Part shown: one piece after another, positions 1 to 7,439 of the stretch
How the letters are laid out: each line of letters begins with the position of its first letter
How positions within the stretch are numbered: position 1 is the first letter of the stretch
DNA from: an uncultured Verrucomicrobiota bacterium
Lineage (GTDB): Bacteria; Verrucomicrobiota; Verrucomicrobiae; Verrucomicrobiales; DEV007
Assembly (NCBI GenBank): GCA_902591645.1
Contig: CACJBM010000025.1
Coordinates: 1-26,034, forward strand
DNA length: 26,034 nucleotides
Direction of reading: 5' to 3'
The notes under the pieces: model-generated
The model's database searches: none
What the model was told of the DNA's origin: nothing
The model's input: only the letters and a program-made list of their open reading frames with translations
Position numbers and translations under genes: made by a program

Positions 1-70
1 CTAAAATATAAAGTCTACATTAGTTTTATTTAATGAAAGACTTTTAAAAGTTTTATAAACTTCTAAAGCC

Positions 71-1060
71 CTAAATGATAAGGCAGCAGTCGCCGTAACT
101 GAAAAAACTGAACTTTTCTAGAACCGCTTTTCTATAAGCTTCTTTCATAAGATCTGTCCCCGCCAAAGCACAAACCAACATGAAGAGGGTGCTCTTTGGT
201 AAGTGAAAATTGGTTAGCAAGGCATCGGTACCAAGAAACTGATGACCCGGGTAAATAAAAATATTAGTCTTCCCTGTCGAGCTTTGTATTTCGTTGATAC
301 TTTCCAGAGACAGGTGTTCTAGGACGCGGGTCACGGTTGTTCCTACTGCAACCTTTCGTTTGGCTGAATTTATAGCCAGTGCTGATTCCTCAGATAAATG
401 AAACCTTTCACTGTGCATCTTATGGTCAATGATGCGGTCCGCTCGTACGGGCTGGAAAGTTCCGACACCGACGTGCAGGGTGATAAAAGTGTGAGGGATA
501 GTTTCAATTAGTTCTGAGGTAAAATGTAATCCTGCCGTTGGAGCGGCGATAGCTCCCGGGCTCTTTGCATAGACCGTCTGATAACGCTTCTCATCAACTG
601 TCTCCGCATCCCTTTTCATGTAATGGGGTAAAGCAAGCTCCCCGTATTCTTCAATATTGATTGGATCATTGAAGCGGATCATACGTTCTCCGGTGGGAAG
701 AATTTTTTCAACAGTACCATTAACTCCCGCAATATTAATTAAGTTACTGATCCGCATTTTTTTTCCGGGCCTGACCAAACATTTCCAGACATTCGGCTCA
801 GGTTCCTCTAACCGGATGATTTCTATTTTCCTATCATCATTAAAGAATCTGGAGGGGACTACTTTCGTATCGTTCAAAATACAAATATCGTCTTTGTTAA
901 CGTAGTCTTTAAAATCTCCAAATCTTCGACAGCTGATTTCACCTGATGAGCGGTCTATGACCATCATTTTTGAACCGCTCCTGTCCGTTCTTGGCATTGA
1001 GGCGATGAGTTCCTCAGGCAGATCATAGTTAAAGTCTTCAGTTAGTAATTCTTTAGCCAT
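71..1060 (-). CDS. queA: S-adenosylmethionine:tRNA ribosyltransferase-isomerase
   Basis: QueA transfers and isomerises the ribosyl moiety of S-adenosylmethionine onto 7-aminomethyl-7-deazaguanine at the wobble position of tRNAs with GUN anticodons, giving epoxyqueuosine. It is a cytoplasmic step of queuosine synthesis. The 329-residue product has the family layout throughout: an N-terminal DFNYDLPEELIA block, an ILNDTKVVPSRF block, then KSPGAIAAPTAGLHFT, LHVGVGTFQPVR and the C-terminal GTDALLTNFHLPKST block. It ends in FSYGDCCLII, close to the usual FSYGDAMLI. The length is slightly below the usual 340-350 residues, but no core block is missing. It starts at ATG with only a weak purine-rich stretch (AAGAAGAGA) upstream. 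The gene diverges from the lipoprotein gene starting at 1106, with 45 bp between. No other queuosine gene is in the window. Assignment is secure from motifs. Confidence 0.95.
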   Translation of the reverse strand: MAKELLTEDFNYDLPEELIASMPRTDRSGSKMMVIDRSSGEISCRRFGDFKDYVNKDDICILNDTKVVPSRFFNDDRKIEIIRLEEPEPNVWKCLVRPGKKMRISNLINIAGVNGTVEKILPTGERMIRFNDPINIEEYGELALPHYMKRDAETVDEKRYQTVYAKSPGAIAAPTAGLHFTSELIETIPHTFITLHVGVGTFQPVRADRIIDHKMHSERFHLSEESALAINSAKRKVAVGTTVTRVLEHLSLESINEIQSSTGKTNIFIYPGHQFLGTDALLTNFHLPKSTLFMLVCALAGTDLMKEAYRKAVLEKFSFFSYGDCCLII

Positions 1061-1105
1061 AGGTTAATATCTCTTCTTGTAACTCTTCACTAGAAGCTTG
1101 AAAGT

Positions 1106-1729
1106 ATGATAATGTCGAATTTCTCTTTTGGCTTATTTATAGCCATTGTCGGAACGTGCTGTCTTACTTCGTGCAAGACTGTACGGGAAGTTACGCACAT
1201 TGAATCAAAAGGCATTAGTGATCCTCTCTCAGATCGATTCATTGGTAGCTCGGTTTCGAAGTATGAAAGTGGAACGAGGCATTCCATGGATAGCCAAAGG
1301 ACAACAACTAAAAAGATATTTGGAGGGAAACATAATAATTCTATGTTTGGAGGGACGTATGATAAGAAGAAGTTTCAGGGCAATAAAAAGAGTTCATTAA
1401 CAGACGATCAATTTAACTCTGGAAATTATTATTTTGCAAAAAATCGTTCACTGAACCGCAAGATATCTAATTTGTCTGATGATGAGTATTCTTTGAGTCA
1501 GAAGAAGGCCAATGAAGGGACGAAAAATTGGTTTGGTCAGAGTAAGGGTTTTAAGAAGACTGGTTTTCTAGGTGCAAAGAAAAAGATTTCCCGTAAGCCT
1601 TTAAAGGCTGCTCTTGATGCACAGGAAAAGAACCGTAACACCGATTTAGAGATTATAAGCTCACCAGGAATTGAAAGATCCCCTCAGGGAATGAGCATTG
1701 ATGATGTTCGAAAATTGCTTGGAAATTAG
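1106..1729 (+). CDS. Putative lipoprotein, function unknown
   Basis: I do not recognise this 207-residue protein. The N-terminus is a short hydrophobic segment followed by a good lipobox (LTSC, Cys about residue 23), so it is probably a lipid-anchored envelope protein. The mature part is very basic and polar, with many Lys, Ser, Asn and Gly, several short FGG/FQG/FLG-type motifs, and no recognisable fold or catalytic signature. An in-frame ATG two codons downstream (1112) is an equally possible start, and neither has a Shine-Dalgarno sequence. It diverges from queA and lies about 70 bp upstream of tyrS on the same strand. A promoter appears to separate it from tyrS, so they are probably not strictly co-transcribed. 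It is probably real because of the intact lipobox and full-length frame, but it could be lineage-restricted. Confidence 0.7.
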   Translation: MIMSNFSFGLFIAIVGTCCLTSCKTVREVTHIESKGISDPLSDRFIGSSVSKYESGTRHSMDSQRTTTKKIFGGKHNNSMFGGTYDKKKFQGNKKSSLTDDQFNSGNYYFAKNRSLNRKISNLSDDEYSLSQKKANEGTKNWFGQSKGFKKTGFLGAKKKISRKPLKAALDAQEKNRNTDLEIISSPGIERSPQGMSIDDVRKLLGN

Positions 1730-1763
1730 TGTCAACTTGATGAGGGGCAGATTTGAGGGCACC

Positions 1764-1793
1764 TTGAACTCTTTATCAGGTTATTATTATAAT
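1764..1793 (+). promoter_or_regulatory. Predicted sigma-70 promoter of tyrS
   Basis: TTGAAC at 1764-1769 and a perfect TATAAT at 1788-1793 are separated by 18 bp. The -10 box ends only 5 bp before the tyrS ATG at 1799. Transcription would therefore start at or just around the start codon, suggesting a leaderless or near-leaderless mRNA. This fits the absence of a Shine-Dalgarno sequence. No T-box-like leader can fit in this space. Confidence 0.5.
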
Positions 1794-1798
1794 AAAAT

Positions 1799-2968
1799 AT
1801 GTCGCCCAAAGAACAATTAGAACAGTTGACTCATGGAACGGCTACGGTCCTCAGCGAGAAGGAACTCTTAACCAAGTTAGAGGCAGGGAAACCTTTGCGC
1901 GCAAAGCTTGGGGTAGATCCTACGGCCCCTGACATTCATTTGGGTCATACCGTAGTATTGGAAAAATTGCGACAGTTTCAGGTCCTTGGTCATCAGGCCG
2001 TGCTCATCATTGGAGACTTTACGGCGACCGTAGGTGATCCGACTGGCCGCTCTTCGACTCGGCCTCCCCTGACCCGCGAGGAGGTCCTAGCTAATGCGGA
2101 AACATATACGGATCAGGCTTTCAAGATTCTGGACCGGGAACTTACTGAAGTAGTTTATAATGGGGACTGGTTTCGGAAGATGAGTTACGAAGAGGTCCTC
2201 AAGCTCAATGCCCGGGTCACGATGCAGCAAATGCTGCAGAGAGAGGACTTTAAGACTCGGTTAGACGATGCGAAAGAGGTACGTTTACATGAGATGCAAT
2301 ACCCAATCATGCAGGGATGGGATTCGGTTGAGGTTCGTTCGGACGTTGAGTTGGGGGGAACTGATCAACTCTTTAACATTTTAGTAGGGCGAGACATGCA
2401 GAAATCGGAAGGTATGGAAGCTCAGGTAGCAATGTGTTTACCCATTCTGGAGGGCACTGACGGGGTCCAAAAGATGTCGAAGAGTTATGGAAATTATGTT
2501 GGTGTGGATGAAGATCCTGGCCAGATGTTCGGTAAGACAATGAGTGTGTCTGATGATCTAATGGACCGCTGGTATATTCTCTTATTAGGAGAGGAAAGAA
2601 ATGAGACATTGCATCCGATGGAAGCAAAGAAGCAACTCGCATTTTCTATCGTGGAAAGGTATCACGGAGAAGAGAAGGCGAATGAAGCGAGAGCTGATTT
2701 TGAGTCGAAGTTTGTTAAGAATGATACGGGGGCATTGTGGCCAGAAGTTGACCTCGGTGATGAGAGGCGGCTCATTGCATCCGTTTCAACGGCTTTTCTT
2801 GAAGGATACAACATGAAGCGGAGCGGTGGTGAGATTAGACAATTAATTACGCAGGGAGCAGTTCAGCTCGATGGTGAAAAGTTTGTGGATGTGAAGGGAA
2901 TCTTGCCGCAGAATTTGAATGGAAAGTTATTGCGCCTTGATAAGAAACGCAGTGTCAGGTTGTTATAA
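1799..2968 (+). CDS. tyrS: Tyrosyl-tRNA synthetase
   Basis: This class I aminoacyl-tRNA synthetase charges tRNA-Tyr with tyrosine in the cytoplasm. The 389-residue protein has the HIGH-type signature as HLGH (residues 47-50, within PTAPDIHLGHT) and KMSKS at 225-229 (VQKMSKSYGNYVG). Tyrosine/tRNA pocket blocks (MQGWDSVEV, ELGGTDQLFN) lie between them. A C-terminal S4-like RNA-binding domain covers roughly residues 325-389 (SGGEIRQLITQGAVQLDG). The PTAPDIHLGHTVVLxKLRQFQ form belongs to the second bacterial TyrRS subgroup (TyrZ-like). Length is normal for that subgroup. The start is placed at ATG 1799, immediately behind a consensus -10 box, with no Shine-Dalgarno sequence. It is followed after 92 bp by a permease gene in the same direction, which may or may not be co-transcribed. 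Confidence 0.95.
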   Translation: MSPKEQLEQLTHGTATVLSEKELLTKLEAGKPLRAKLGVDPTAPDIHLGHTVVLEKLRQFQVLGHQAVLIIGDFTATVGDPTGRSSTRPPLTREEVLANAETYTDQAFKILDRELTEVVYNGDWFRKMSYEEVLKLNARVTMQQMLQREDFKTRLDDAKEVRLHEMQYPIMQGWDSVEVRSDVELGGTDQLFNILVGRDMQKSEGMEAQVAMCLPILEGTDGVQKMSKSYGNYVGVDEDPGQMFGKTMSVSDDLMDRWYILLLGEERNETLHPMEAKKQLAFSIVERYHGEEKANEARADFESKFVKNDTGALWPEVDLGDERRLIASVSTAFLEGYNMKRSGGEIRQLITQGAVQLDGEKFVDVKGILPQNLNGKLLRLDKKRSVRLL

Positions 2969-3060
2969 TATCAATAAATAGAATGAGAAAATTTCAGATA
3001 GAAACTTTCATTCAATTGTTAAGTTTTTACCTACAATAAATATATTAATCAAAAGTGTAA

Positions 3061-3843
3061 GTGAGTATCCTTGGACGAGCCGTTTTGAATTCCCTAGCTT
3101 ATCTTGGGCAGTTAGGCAGCCTCCTCAGTGAGATCTTTGGATTTATATTTAGGGGAAGGATCCGGTTCAAGTTGATGTGCCGGCAAATTGTGAATATAGG
3201 ATTCAGTTCTCAGATGGTTGTTATTGTGACTGGCGCTTTTACGGGAGCTGTTTTTACAGCGCAAACCTATTATCAGGCGACGAAGCTTGATCTTGAATCT
3301 GGGATCGGAGGACTGGTCTCTATTGCTATTTGCCGGGAACTGGGTCCGGTGCTAGTTGGTCTAATGATTTCCGGTAGGGTAGGAGCTTCGATGGCAGCCG
3401 AGATAGGAACTATGAAAGTCACCGAACAGATTGATGCTTTGCGCTCGATGGGAGTGAGTCCGACAGGTTATGTGGTCGTTCCGAGATTCGTTGCAATCAT
3501 GATATCCATGCCACTCTTGATTGCTGAAGCGATCGTCTTTGGGATAATAGCTTCGTATTTTATTGCTGTGAAGTTTTACAATATCAATTCGGTCTGGTTC
3601 TTAAATCATCTTAACAGTTATACTGGTCTTGAGGACATTGCTTTTGGAATGATTAAGGGATTCGTTTTTGGAATTTTGATATGTTTAATTTCTTGTCACC
3701 AAGGATTAGTAGTTAGGGACGGTGCAGTGGGTGTGGGCAGAGGCACGACCCGGGCCGTCGTTCTTTCGTCTTTAACGATACTAGTCTTCAATTTTTTCCT
3801 TACAATTATCCTTACGAAAATGTTTCCGTTTGGAGCCGTGTAA
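3061..3843 (+). CDS. MlaE-family ABC transporter permease
   Basis: This is an integral inner-membrane permease of the MlaE/DUF140 family, which with an MlaF-type ATPase and an MCE-domain (MlaD) protein moves phospholipids or other lipids between envelope membranes. The 260-residue protein has the diagnostic central block CRELGPVLVGLMISGRVGASMAAEIGTMKVTEQIDAL (about residues 94-130) and the family's hydrophobic segments, including the C-terminal pair. It starts with GTG at 3061; no better in-frame ATG exists near the expected N-terminus and there is no strong Shine-Dalgarno sequence. The ATPase and MCE genes that usually follow are not here: the next gene is on the opposite strand 12 bp beyond the stop. 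Its partners must lie elsewhere or be lost. The family is certain; the transported lipid is unknown. Confidence 0.9.
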   Translation: MSILGRAVLNSLAYLGQLGSLLSEIFGFIFRGRIRFKLMCRQIVNIGFSSQMVVIVTGAFTGAVFTAQTYYQATKLDLESGIGGLVSIAICRELGPVLVGLMISGRVGASMAAEIGTMKVTEQIDALRSMGVSPTGYVVVPRFVAIMISMPLLIAEAIVFGIIASYFIAVKFYNINSVWFLNHLNSYTGLEDIAFGMIKGFVFGILICLISCHQGLVVRDGAVGVGRGTTRAVVLSSLTILVFNFFLTIILTKMFPFGAV

Positions 3844-3855
3844 GGAATTCACCGT

Positions 3856-4395
3856 TCAGAGGCCCTGTTTGCTGAGGACGTCCCGCAGTTCGCTTTGAAA
3901 GACTGCCAGATCATCTTGCGTGGGGCTGTACCCTTCCTCGTCCGGATTCAATCCTAACCTTCCGATCTGATCAATGTACCATGCAGCATCCTTACCGTCA
4001 CTAAAAGTTACCTTTCCACTGATGACGCATTGTGGCTGTGTGAGAGAGTCGACCGTTAGATTAACATTGGCCGTTCGATTTTCATTTTCATTGACCTCTT
4101 CTTTTTCCGGATCATCGGGCAATGACTCTTCTTCTTCAGATTTAGATTCTGGTTCTTCTTCGTTCGATATTTCTGAGGAGTCTTTTTCTTCTGAAATAGA
4201 TTCTTCGGGATCGATTACTTCCTGTTCCTCTTCTTGTATGACTTCCAATCCTAGATCTCCTAACAGGAAACGTGTGTCTAGATAAGTGAGGTTCAATCCA
4301 AATTCTTCTTTCAGACTTTGCTGTATCTTACCGAGATCAGCACCTGATTGGATCCATTCCCCAATGGTTTTTTTTTGATCTTCCGTCACTTGCAT
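3856..4395 (-). CDS. Acidic conserved hypothetical protein (copy 1)
   Basis: The function is unknown. I place the start at ATG 4395, giving 179 residues. The open frame continues upstream to 4515, but that extension is antisense reading of a tRNA-Val fragment and is very unlikely to be coding. Three parts are visible. Residues 1-53 form a compact conserved block (EDQKKTIGEWIQSGADL, then LTYLDTRFLLGDLGLE) resembling a small helical domain. Residues 54-110 are a highly acidic, low-complexity Glu/Ser linker. Residues 111-179 form a second conserved block (NVNLTVDSLTQPQCVISGKVTF, ending in SELRDVLSKQGL). A decayed paralogue lies at 6911-7206. It converges with the MlaE-type permease (12 bp between stops) and lies directly outside the left end of the integrative element, so it may originally have been next to tRNA-Val. 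I recall similar short proteins in Verrucomicrobiota, but no function is known to me. Confidence 0.75.
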   Translation of the reverse strand: MQVTEDQKKTIGEWIQSGADLGKIQQSLKEEFGLNLTYLDTRFLLGDLGLEVIQEEEQEVIDPEESISEEKDSSEISNEEEPESKSEEEESLPDDPEKEEVNENENRTANVNLTVDSLTQPQCVISGKVTFSDGKDAAWYIDQIGRLGLNPDEEGYSPTQDDLAVFQSELRDVLSKQGL

Positions 4396-4455
4396 TGAAA
4401 GTCTTAATTCTACCCCTCCGGTCAGTCGATTGCTCTTTAATTTAATTTTTGAAAG

Positions 4456-4500
4456 TGGCGCGCGGGGACGGGATCGAACCGCCGACCGACTGGGTGTAAA
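4456..4500 (-). repeat. Distal attachment site: duplicated 3' half of tRNA-Val
   Basis: Bases 4460-4500 are identical over 41 bp to 9194-9234, the stretch of tRNA-Val(UAC) from the anticodon loop through the variable loop, T arm and 3' acceptor strand. The four bases 4456-4459 extend this to the CCA end with one mismatch. Homology stops abruptly in the anticodon loop, where 4501 onward becomes AT-rich. The D arm and 5' acceptor strand are absent, so this is not a functional tRNA but the displaced end of the original attachment site. Confidence 0.88.
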
Positions 4501-4577
4501 ATATATAGATAACATGGCATTTCAAGGGTTTTAACTCAAAACCTAAATCTAATTAATGCTATTTGATCTCTCTAAGT

Positions 4578-4596
4578 GTTGCCACTTTGTTGCCAC
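4578..4596 (+). repeat. Tandem GTTGCCAC repeat near left element end
   Basis: GTTGCCAC occurs at 4578-4585 and again at 4589-4596, an 11-bp period (about one helical turn). It lies between the left attachment repeat and the integrase fragment. Short same-face direct repeats here are where arm-type integrase binding sites would be expected. The role is inferred only from position and spacing. Confidence 0.35.
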
Positions 4597-4666
4597 GATT
4601 TGGAGGTACATCCATTTCCTGTATTTGGAACCCCATATTACTTGAGAGCTATAGCAATTTGAAACT

Positions 4667-4940
4667 ATGGCTACTGTATACAGAAAGAAAAAGAAGGGTG
4701 GGGGTTTCTATCCACACTGGACTGCCAAATATAAACTCGCCAATGGTAAATATGGTTGGAAGAAGACGAGCTCAACCAAGAAACGTGAGGCCCAGCGTCT
4801 CGCTCAGGAATGGGAAGTTTGAGCAGGGTAAGCTCAGTAAAGGCCATTCTAAGCGAGGTGTGGAGGTGCAGGAATACCTAGAGAGATTCATTACGGAACA
4901 GAATAGAAAAGGATGGTATGTTTGTTTTGGATGGGCATGA
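4667..4940 (+). pseudogene. Tyrosine-type integrase N-terminal fragment, frameshifted and truncated
   Basis: From ATG 4667 a 51-residue reading frame begins MATVYRKKKKGGGFYPHW and continues through YGWKKTSSTKKREAQRLAQ before a TGA at 4820-4822. This matches the general pattern of the N-terminal arm-DNA-binding domain of phage-type tyrosine recombinases: basic start, aromatic strands, a G-K-x-x-W-K-K-T-S-S-T-K-K-R-E-A-x-R turn, then an A-x-x-W helix. In another frame the sequence goes on (EQGKLSKGHSKRGVEVQEYL) up to TGA 4940, plausibly the continuation into the core-binding domain after a frameshift. No catalytic domain with the R-H-R-Y residues follows before the next gene at 5158, so about four fifths of the gene is lost. 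Its position 167 bp inside the left repeat is typical for an integrase. Family assignment rests on this short stretch only. Confidence 0.62.
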
Positions 4941-5157
4941 GGAAGTAGCTGTCACACAAGAAAAGGCCGAAACACAGTCAATTCCATGGATTTGGTTTAA
5001 TTAGTGGAAAGTTAATTATCAGAATTAATTATTTCTTGTTCTGTTTTATTATTGGACAATTTGCTAATAGTGCTTATCAGAGGGAGAGTAAATCATGACA
5101 TATTTAATGAAGAACAATCATTAATCATAAATCGATTATATTCTTATTTTTTTATAA

Positions 5158-6885
5158 ATGTATATTTTGGGGATAAGTGAAATTGACAATGATGCAGGAG
5201 CCATTTTGCTAAAAGATTCTGAGGTTGTTTGCGGAATAAATGAAGAAAGGCTTTCCCGTAGGAAGCGACATCAGGGATTCCCCCACCTTTCAATTAAATG
5301 GATACTTAGTCACGCGGGCATTACACTCTCAGAAATCGACTATATTGCTGTTGCCAAGGCAGACCCTAAAAAAACACCTGAACTCTTTTACAGACCACGC
5401 AACCTTATCAGCAAATATCCTTTTTTTACAAAGAAAGACCCGGCTTCATTTACAACTAAACTTCTGAACAAGCTGATATACATTTACAGGAATATCCCGC
5501 GGACTATGAAGCTTGCTGAGCGCATGAATGATGAAATCAGCGACTGGGTGATGAAGAATCGATGCGCAGATAAAATCATTAGGATACCTCACCATTACGC
5601 GCATGCTGTTTGTGCATACTGGGCTAGCGGTTTTGATAAAACTTTGGCTGTTACAATTGACGGTCAGGGGGAAGGCATTAGTGCTCAGGTTTATTCCATA
5701 GACCACGGAGAATTTAAACTGCTAACGGAAGTGCCGCTTCCGCATTCTCTGGGAACATTCTACGGATCTGTAACGAAGGCTTTGGGATTTAAGCCTTCGC
5801 GTCATGAGGGAAAAATTACAGGTTTAGCTGCTTATGCTGTGCCGGATAATAAGCTACTTGATGCTGTAAGACGCATTGCCTTCAGTAATGACGACGGAAC
5901 CTTTTCAGCGCCTTCAGTTTATGGTAGCTACCCTACTATACTCAAGCTGGCTAAAAAATATGGACCCAACAAACTTTCTGCGGCATTCCAGACGGTTTTA
6001 GAGGAAGTAGTCTGCAGATTTGTCCAACATTGGGTACAGTTAACTAAAATCAAAAATGTTGTTTTAGCCGGTGGTGTTGTCGGGAACGTAAAGCTTAATC
6101 AGCGCATTCACGAACTGCAGGAAGTTGAGAAAATATTTGTTTTTCCTCATATGGCAGATGGAGGTCTTTGCTATGGAGCAGCTCAGGAGGTTTACCGCAG
6201 GAAAAGTGAGGATGTATCGCCGTCTCCAATTAAAAATGTCTATTGGGGACCACTTTATACTAAAGACGAAGTTAAAAGCGTTCTCCGCGACAAGGGACTT
6301 TCATGGGAACAACCTGAAAACGCTGCAGTTAAGGTGGCCGAACTTCTAGCGGATAACAAAGTTATTGCATTTTTCAACGGTGCCCTTGAATTTGGTCCGA
6401 GAGCATTAGGTAGCAGAACTATCATGTATCCAACTACTGATGCATCGGTCAATGATTGGCTCAACAGCAGACTTGATCGAAGTGAATTTATGCCTTTTGC
6501 ACCAGTTACTCTCGCAGAACATATAGACGATTGTTATATAGGTACTGCTGGAGCTGAATTCACGGCCCAGTTCATGACTGTAACATTTAACTGCACTGAC
6601 AAAATGAAAAAGCAGTCTCCAGCAGTTGTGCATATAGATGGCACGGCGAGACCGCAAATTATTAAACGCGAGCAGAATCCCTTTTATTATGATATCATCA
6701 AAAACTACCACCAGATTACGGGAATCCCTTCGGTTGTAAACACCAGCTTTAACATGCATGAAGAGCCGATTGTCTGCTCGCCTGAAGATGCAGTTAGAGC
6801 ATTCTTATTAGGGGGCCTTGATTATCTTGTTATCGAAGGGCTTATCGTAAAATTTCCTGAAGATTTCCAAAAACAGAATTTATAG
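5158..6885 (+). CDS. NodU/CmcH-family O-carbamoyltransferase
   Basis: Enzymes of this family (NodU, CmcH, TobZ) transfer a carbamoyl group from carbamoyl phosphate, via carbamoyl-adenylate, to a hydroxyl of a sugar, Nod factor or antibiotic. The 575-residue protein has both domains. The N-terminal part opens with MYILGISEIDNDAGAIL and INEERLSRRKRHQGFP, followed by the metal-site motif PHHYAHA (His 145, His 146, His 149), DGQGEG (168-173) and the GKITGLA block. LAGGVVGNVKLN (302-313) replaces the common LAGGxxxNCxxN. The C-terminal YrdC-like domain carries EFGPRALGSR (410-419), FMPFAPV and the VNTSFNMHEEPIVCSPEDA block. It appears full length and intact. The start ATG 5158 gives the canonical N-terminus, with AT-rich sequence and no Shine-Dalgarno site upstream. 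It is cargo of the tRNA-Val element. With no biosynthetic cluster beside it, the substrate cannot be named; a surface-glycan sugar is the best guess. Confidence 0.9.
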   Translation: MYILGISEIDNDAGAILLKDSEVVCGINEERLSRRKRHQGFPHLSIKWILSHAGITLSEIDYIAVAKADPKKTPELFYRPRNLISKYPFFTKKDPASFTTKLLNKLIYIYRNIPRTMKLAERMNDEISDWVMKNRCADKIIRIPHHYAHAVCAYWASGFDKTLAVTIDGQGEGISAQVYSIDHGEFKLLTEVPLPHSLGTFYGSVTKALGFKPSRHEGKITGLAAYAVPDNKLLDAVRRIAFSNDDGTFSAPSVYGSYPTILKLAKKYGPNKLSAAFQTVLEEVVCRFVQHWVQLTKIKNVVLAGGVVGNVKLNQRIHELQEVEKIFVFPHMADGGLCYGAAQEVYRRKSEDVSPSPIKNVYWGPLYTKDEVKSVLRDKGLSWEQPENAAVKVAELLADNKVIAFFNGALEFGPRALGSRTIMYPTTDASVNDWLNSRLDRSEFMPFAPVTLAEHIDDCYIGTAGAEFTAQFMTVTFNCTDKMKKQSPAVVHIDGTARPQIIKREQNPFYYDIIKNYHQITGIPSVVNTSFNMHEEPIVCSPEDAVRAFLLGGLDYLVIEGLIVKFPEDFQKQNL

Positions 6886-6910
6886 TCAAATGGCAGTTGG
6901 ATAGCCTTTT

Positions 6911-7206
6911 TTAGCTTTCATTGTCTTTTCCTTCTTCAGGATACTCCGGCAATGTTTCTTCTTCTTGAGATTCAGATTCTTTTCCGTTGGGGATAGCCGG
7001 ATCCAGTTTTTCTTCAGGTTGAGCAGAATTCATTTTTTCTTCCTCTTCTTCTTCTTCTTCGATAATTTCCAATCTGAGATCTCCCAACAGAAAACGTGTA
7101 TCCAGATAAGTGAGTTTTAATTCAAATTCTTCTTTTAGGTTTTGCTGTATTTTATTGAGATCAGCACCTGCTTGGATCCATCCTCCGATGGTTTTTTTGA
7201 TCTTCC
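6911..7206 (-). pseudogene. Decayed second copy of the acidic hypothetical gene
   Basis: Reading the minus strand from about 7192 to the TAA at 6911-6913 gives 93 residues. Their first 44 match residues 10-53 of the intact copy at 3856-4395 with 36 identities (shared LTYLDTRFLLGDL, for example), followed by a run of eight Glu and an acidic linker. The frame upstream is broken: the intact gene has nine T's on the plus strand at 4368-4376, whereas this copy has seven at 7192-7198, and no in-frame start codon precedes the conserved block. The C-terminal conserved block of copy 1 (residues 111-179) is missing because a stop follows the linker. It is therefore a truncated and frameshifted duplicate lying inside the integrative element, 25 bp beyond the carbamoyltransferase stop. 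Confidence 0.75.
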
Positions 7207-7439
7207 AATAATTTTATTCCGTCTCCTAAGTTTTAAAATTTGAGTTGGTTGATTTTTCGTTAATTCTATTTTTTATAGAGTTAAAAGTGTTGTTACATTT
7301 TCTACTATATCCACATCAAACTTTTTAATTAACCTGAAAATTTTTGAAAGGAGAGTCATTTTTTCTCCAAAATAGGAGGACAGGAGTATTTTTAGATTCT
7401 AAGAGATTAGCTCTAAAGTGTTACTTATGTAATACGCTG

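Noticed and set aside
40..62. AT-only inverted repeats just downstream of queA
   Set aside because: ACTTTTAAAAGT and AAGTTT-tat-AAACTT are weak A/T stems of the kind expected by chance in this AT-rich stretch, without a GC-rich stem.
4456..4500. A second tRNA gene
   Set aside because: Only the anticodon-loop-to-3'-end half is present; the D arm and 5' acceptor strand are missing, so it cannot fold as a tRNA.
4396..4515. N-terminal extension of the acidic hypothetical gene beyond ATG 4395
   Set aside because: The extra 40 codons read through the duplicated tRNA-Val fragment in antisense and share nothing with the conserved protein block; the open frame there looks accidental.
7040..7062. GAA/TTC triplet run as a microsatellite or CRISPR-like repeat
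   Set aside because: It encodes the poly-Glu linker of the decayed acidic gene; there is no spacer-repeat structure here or anywhere else in the window.
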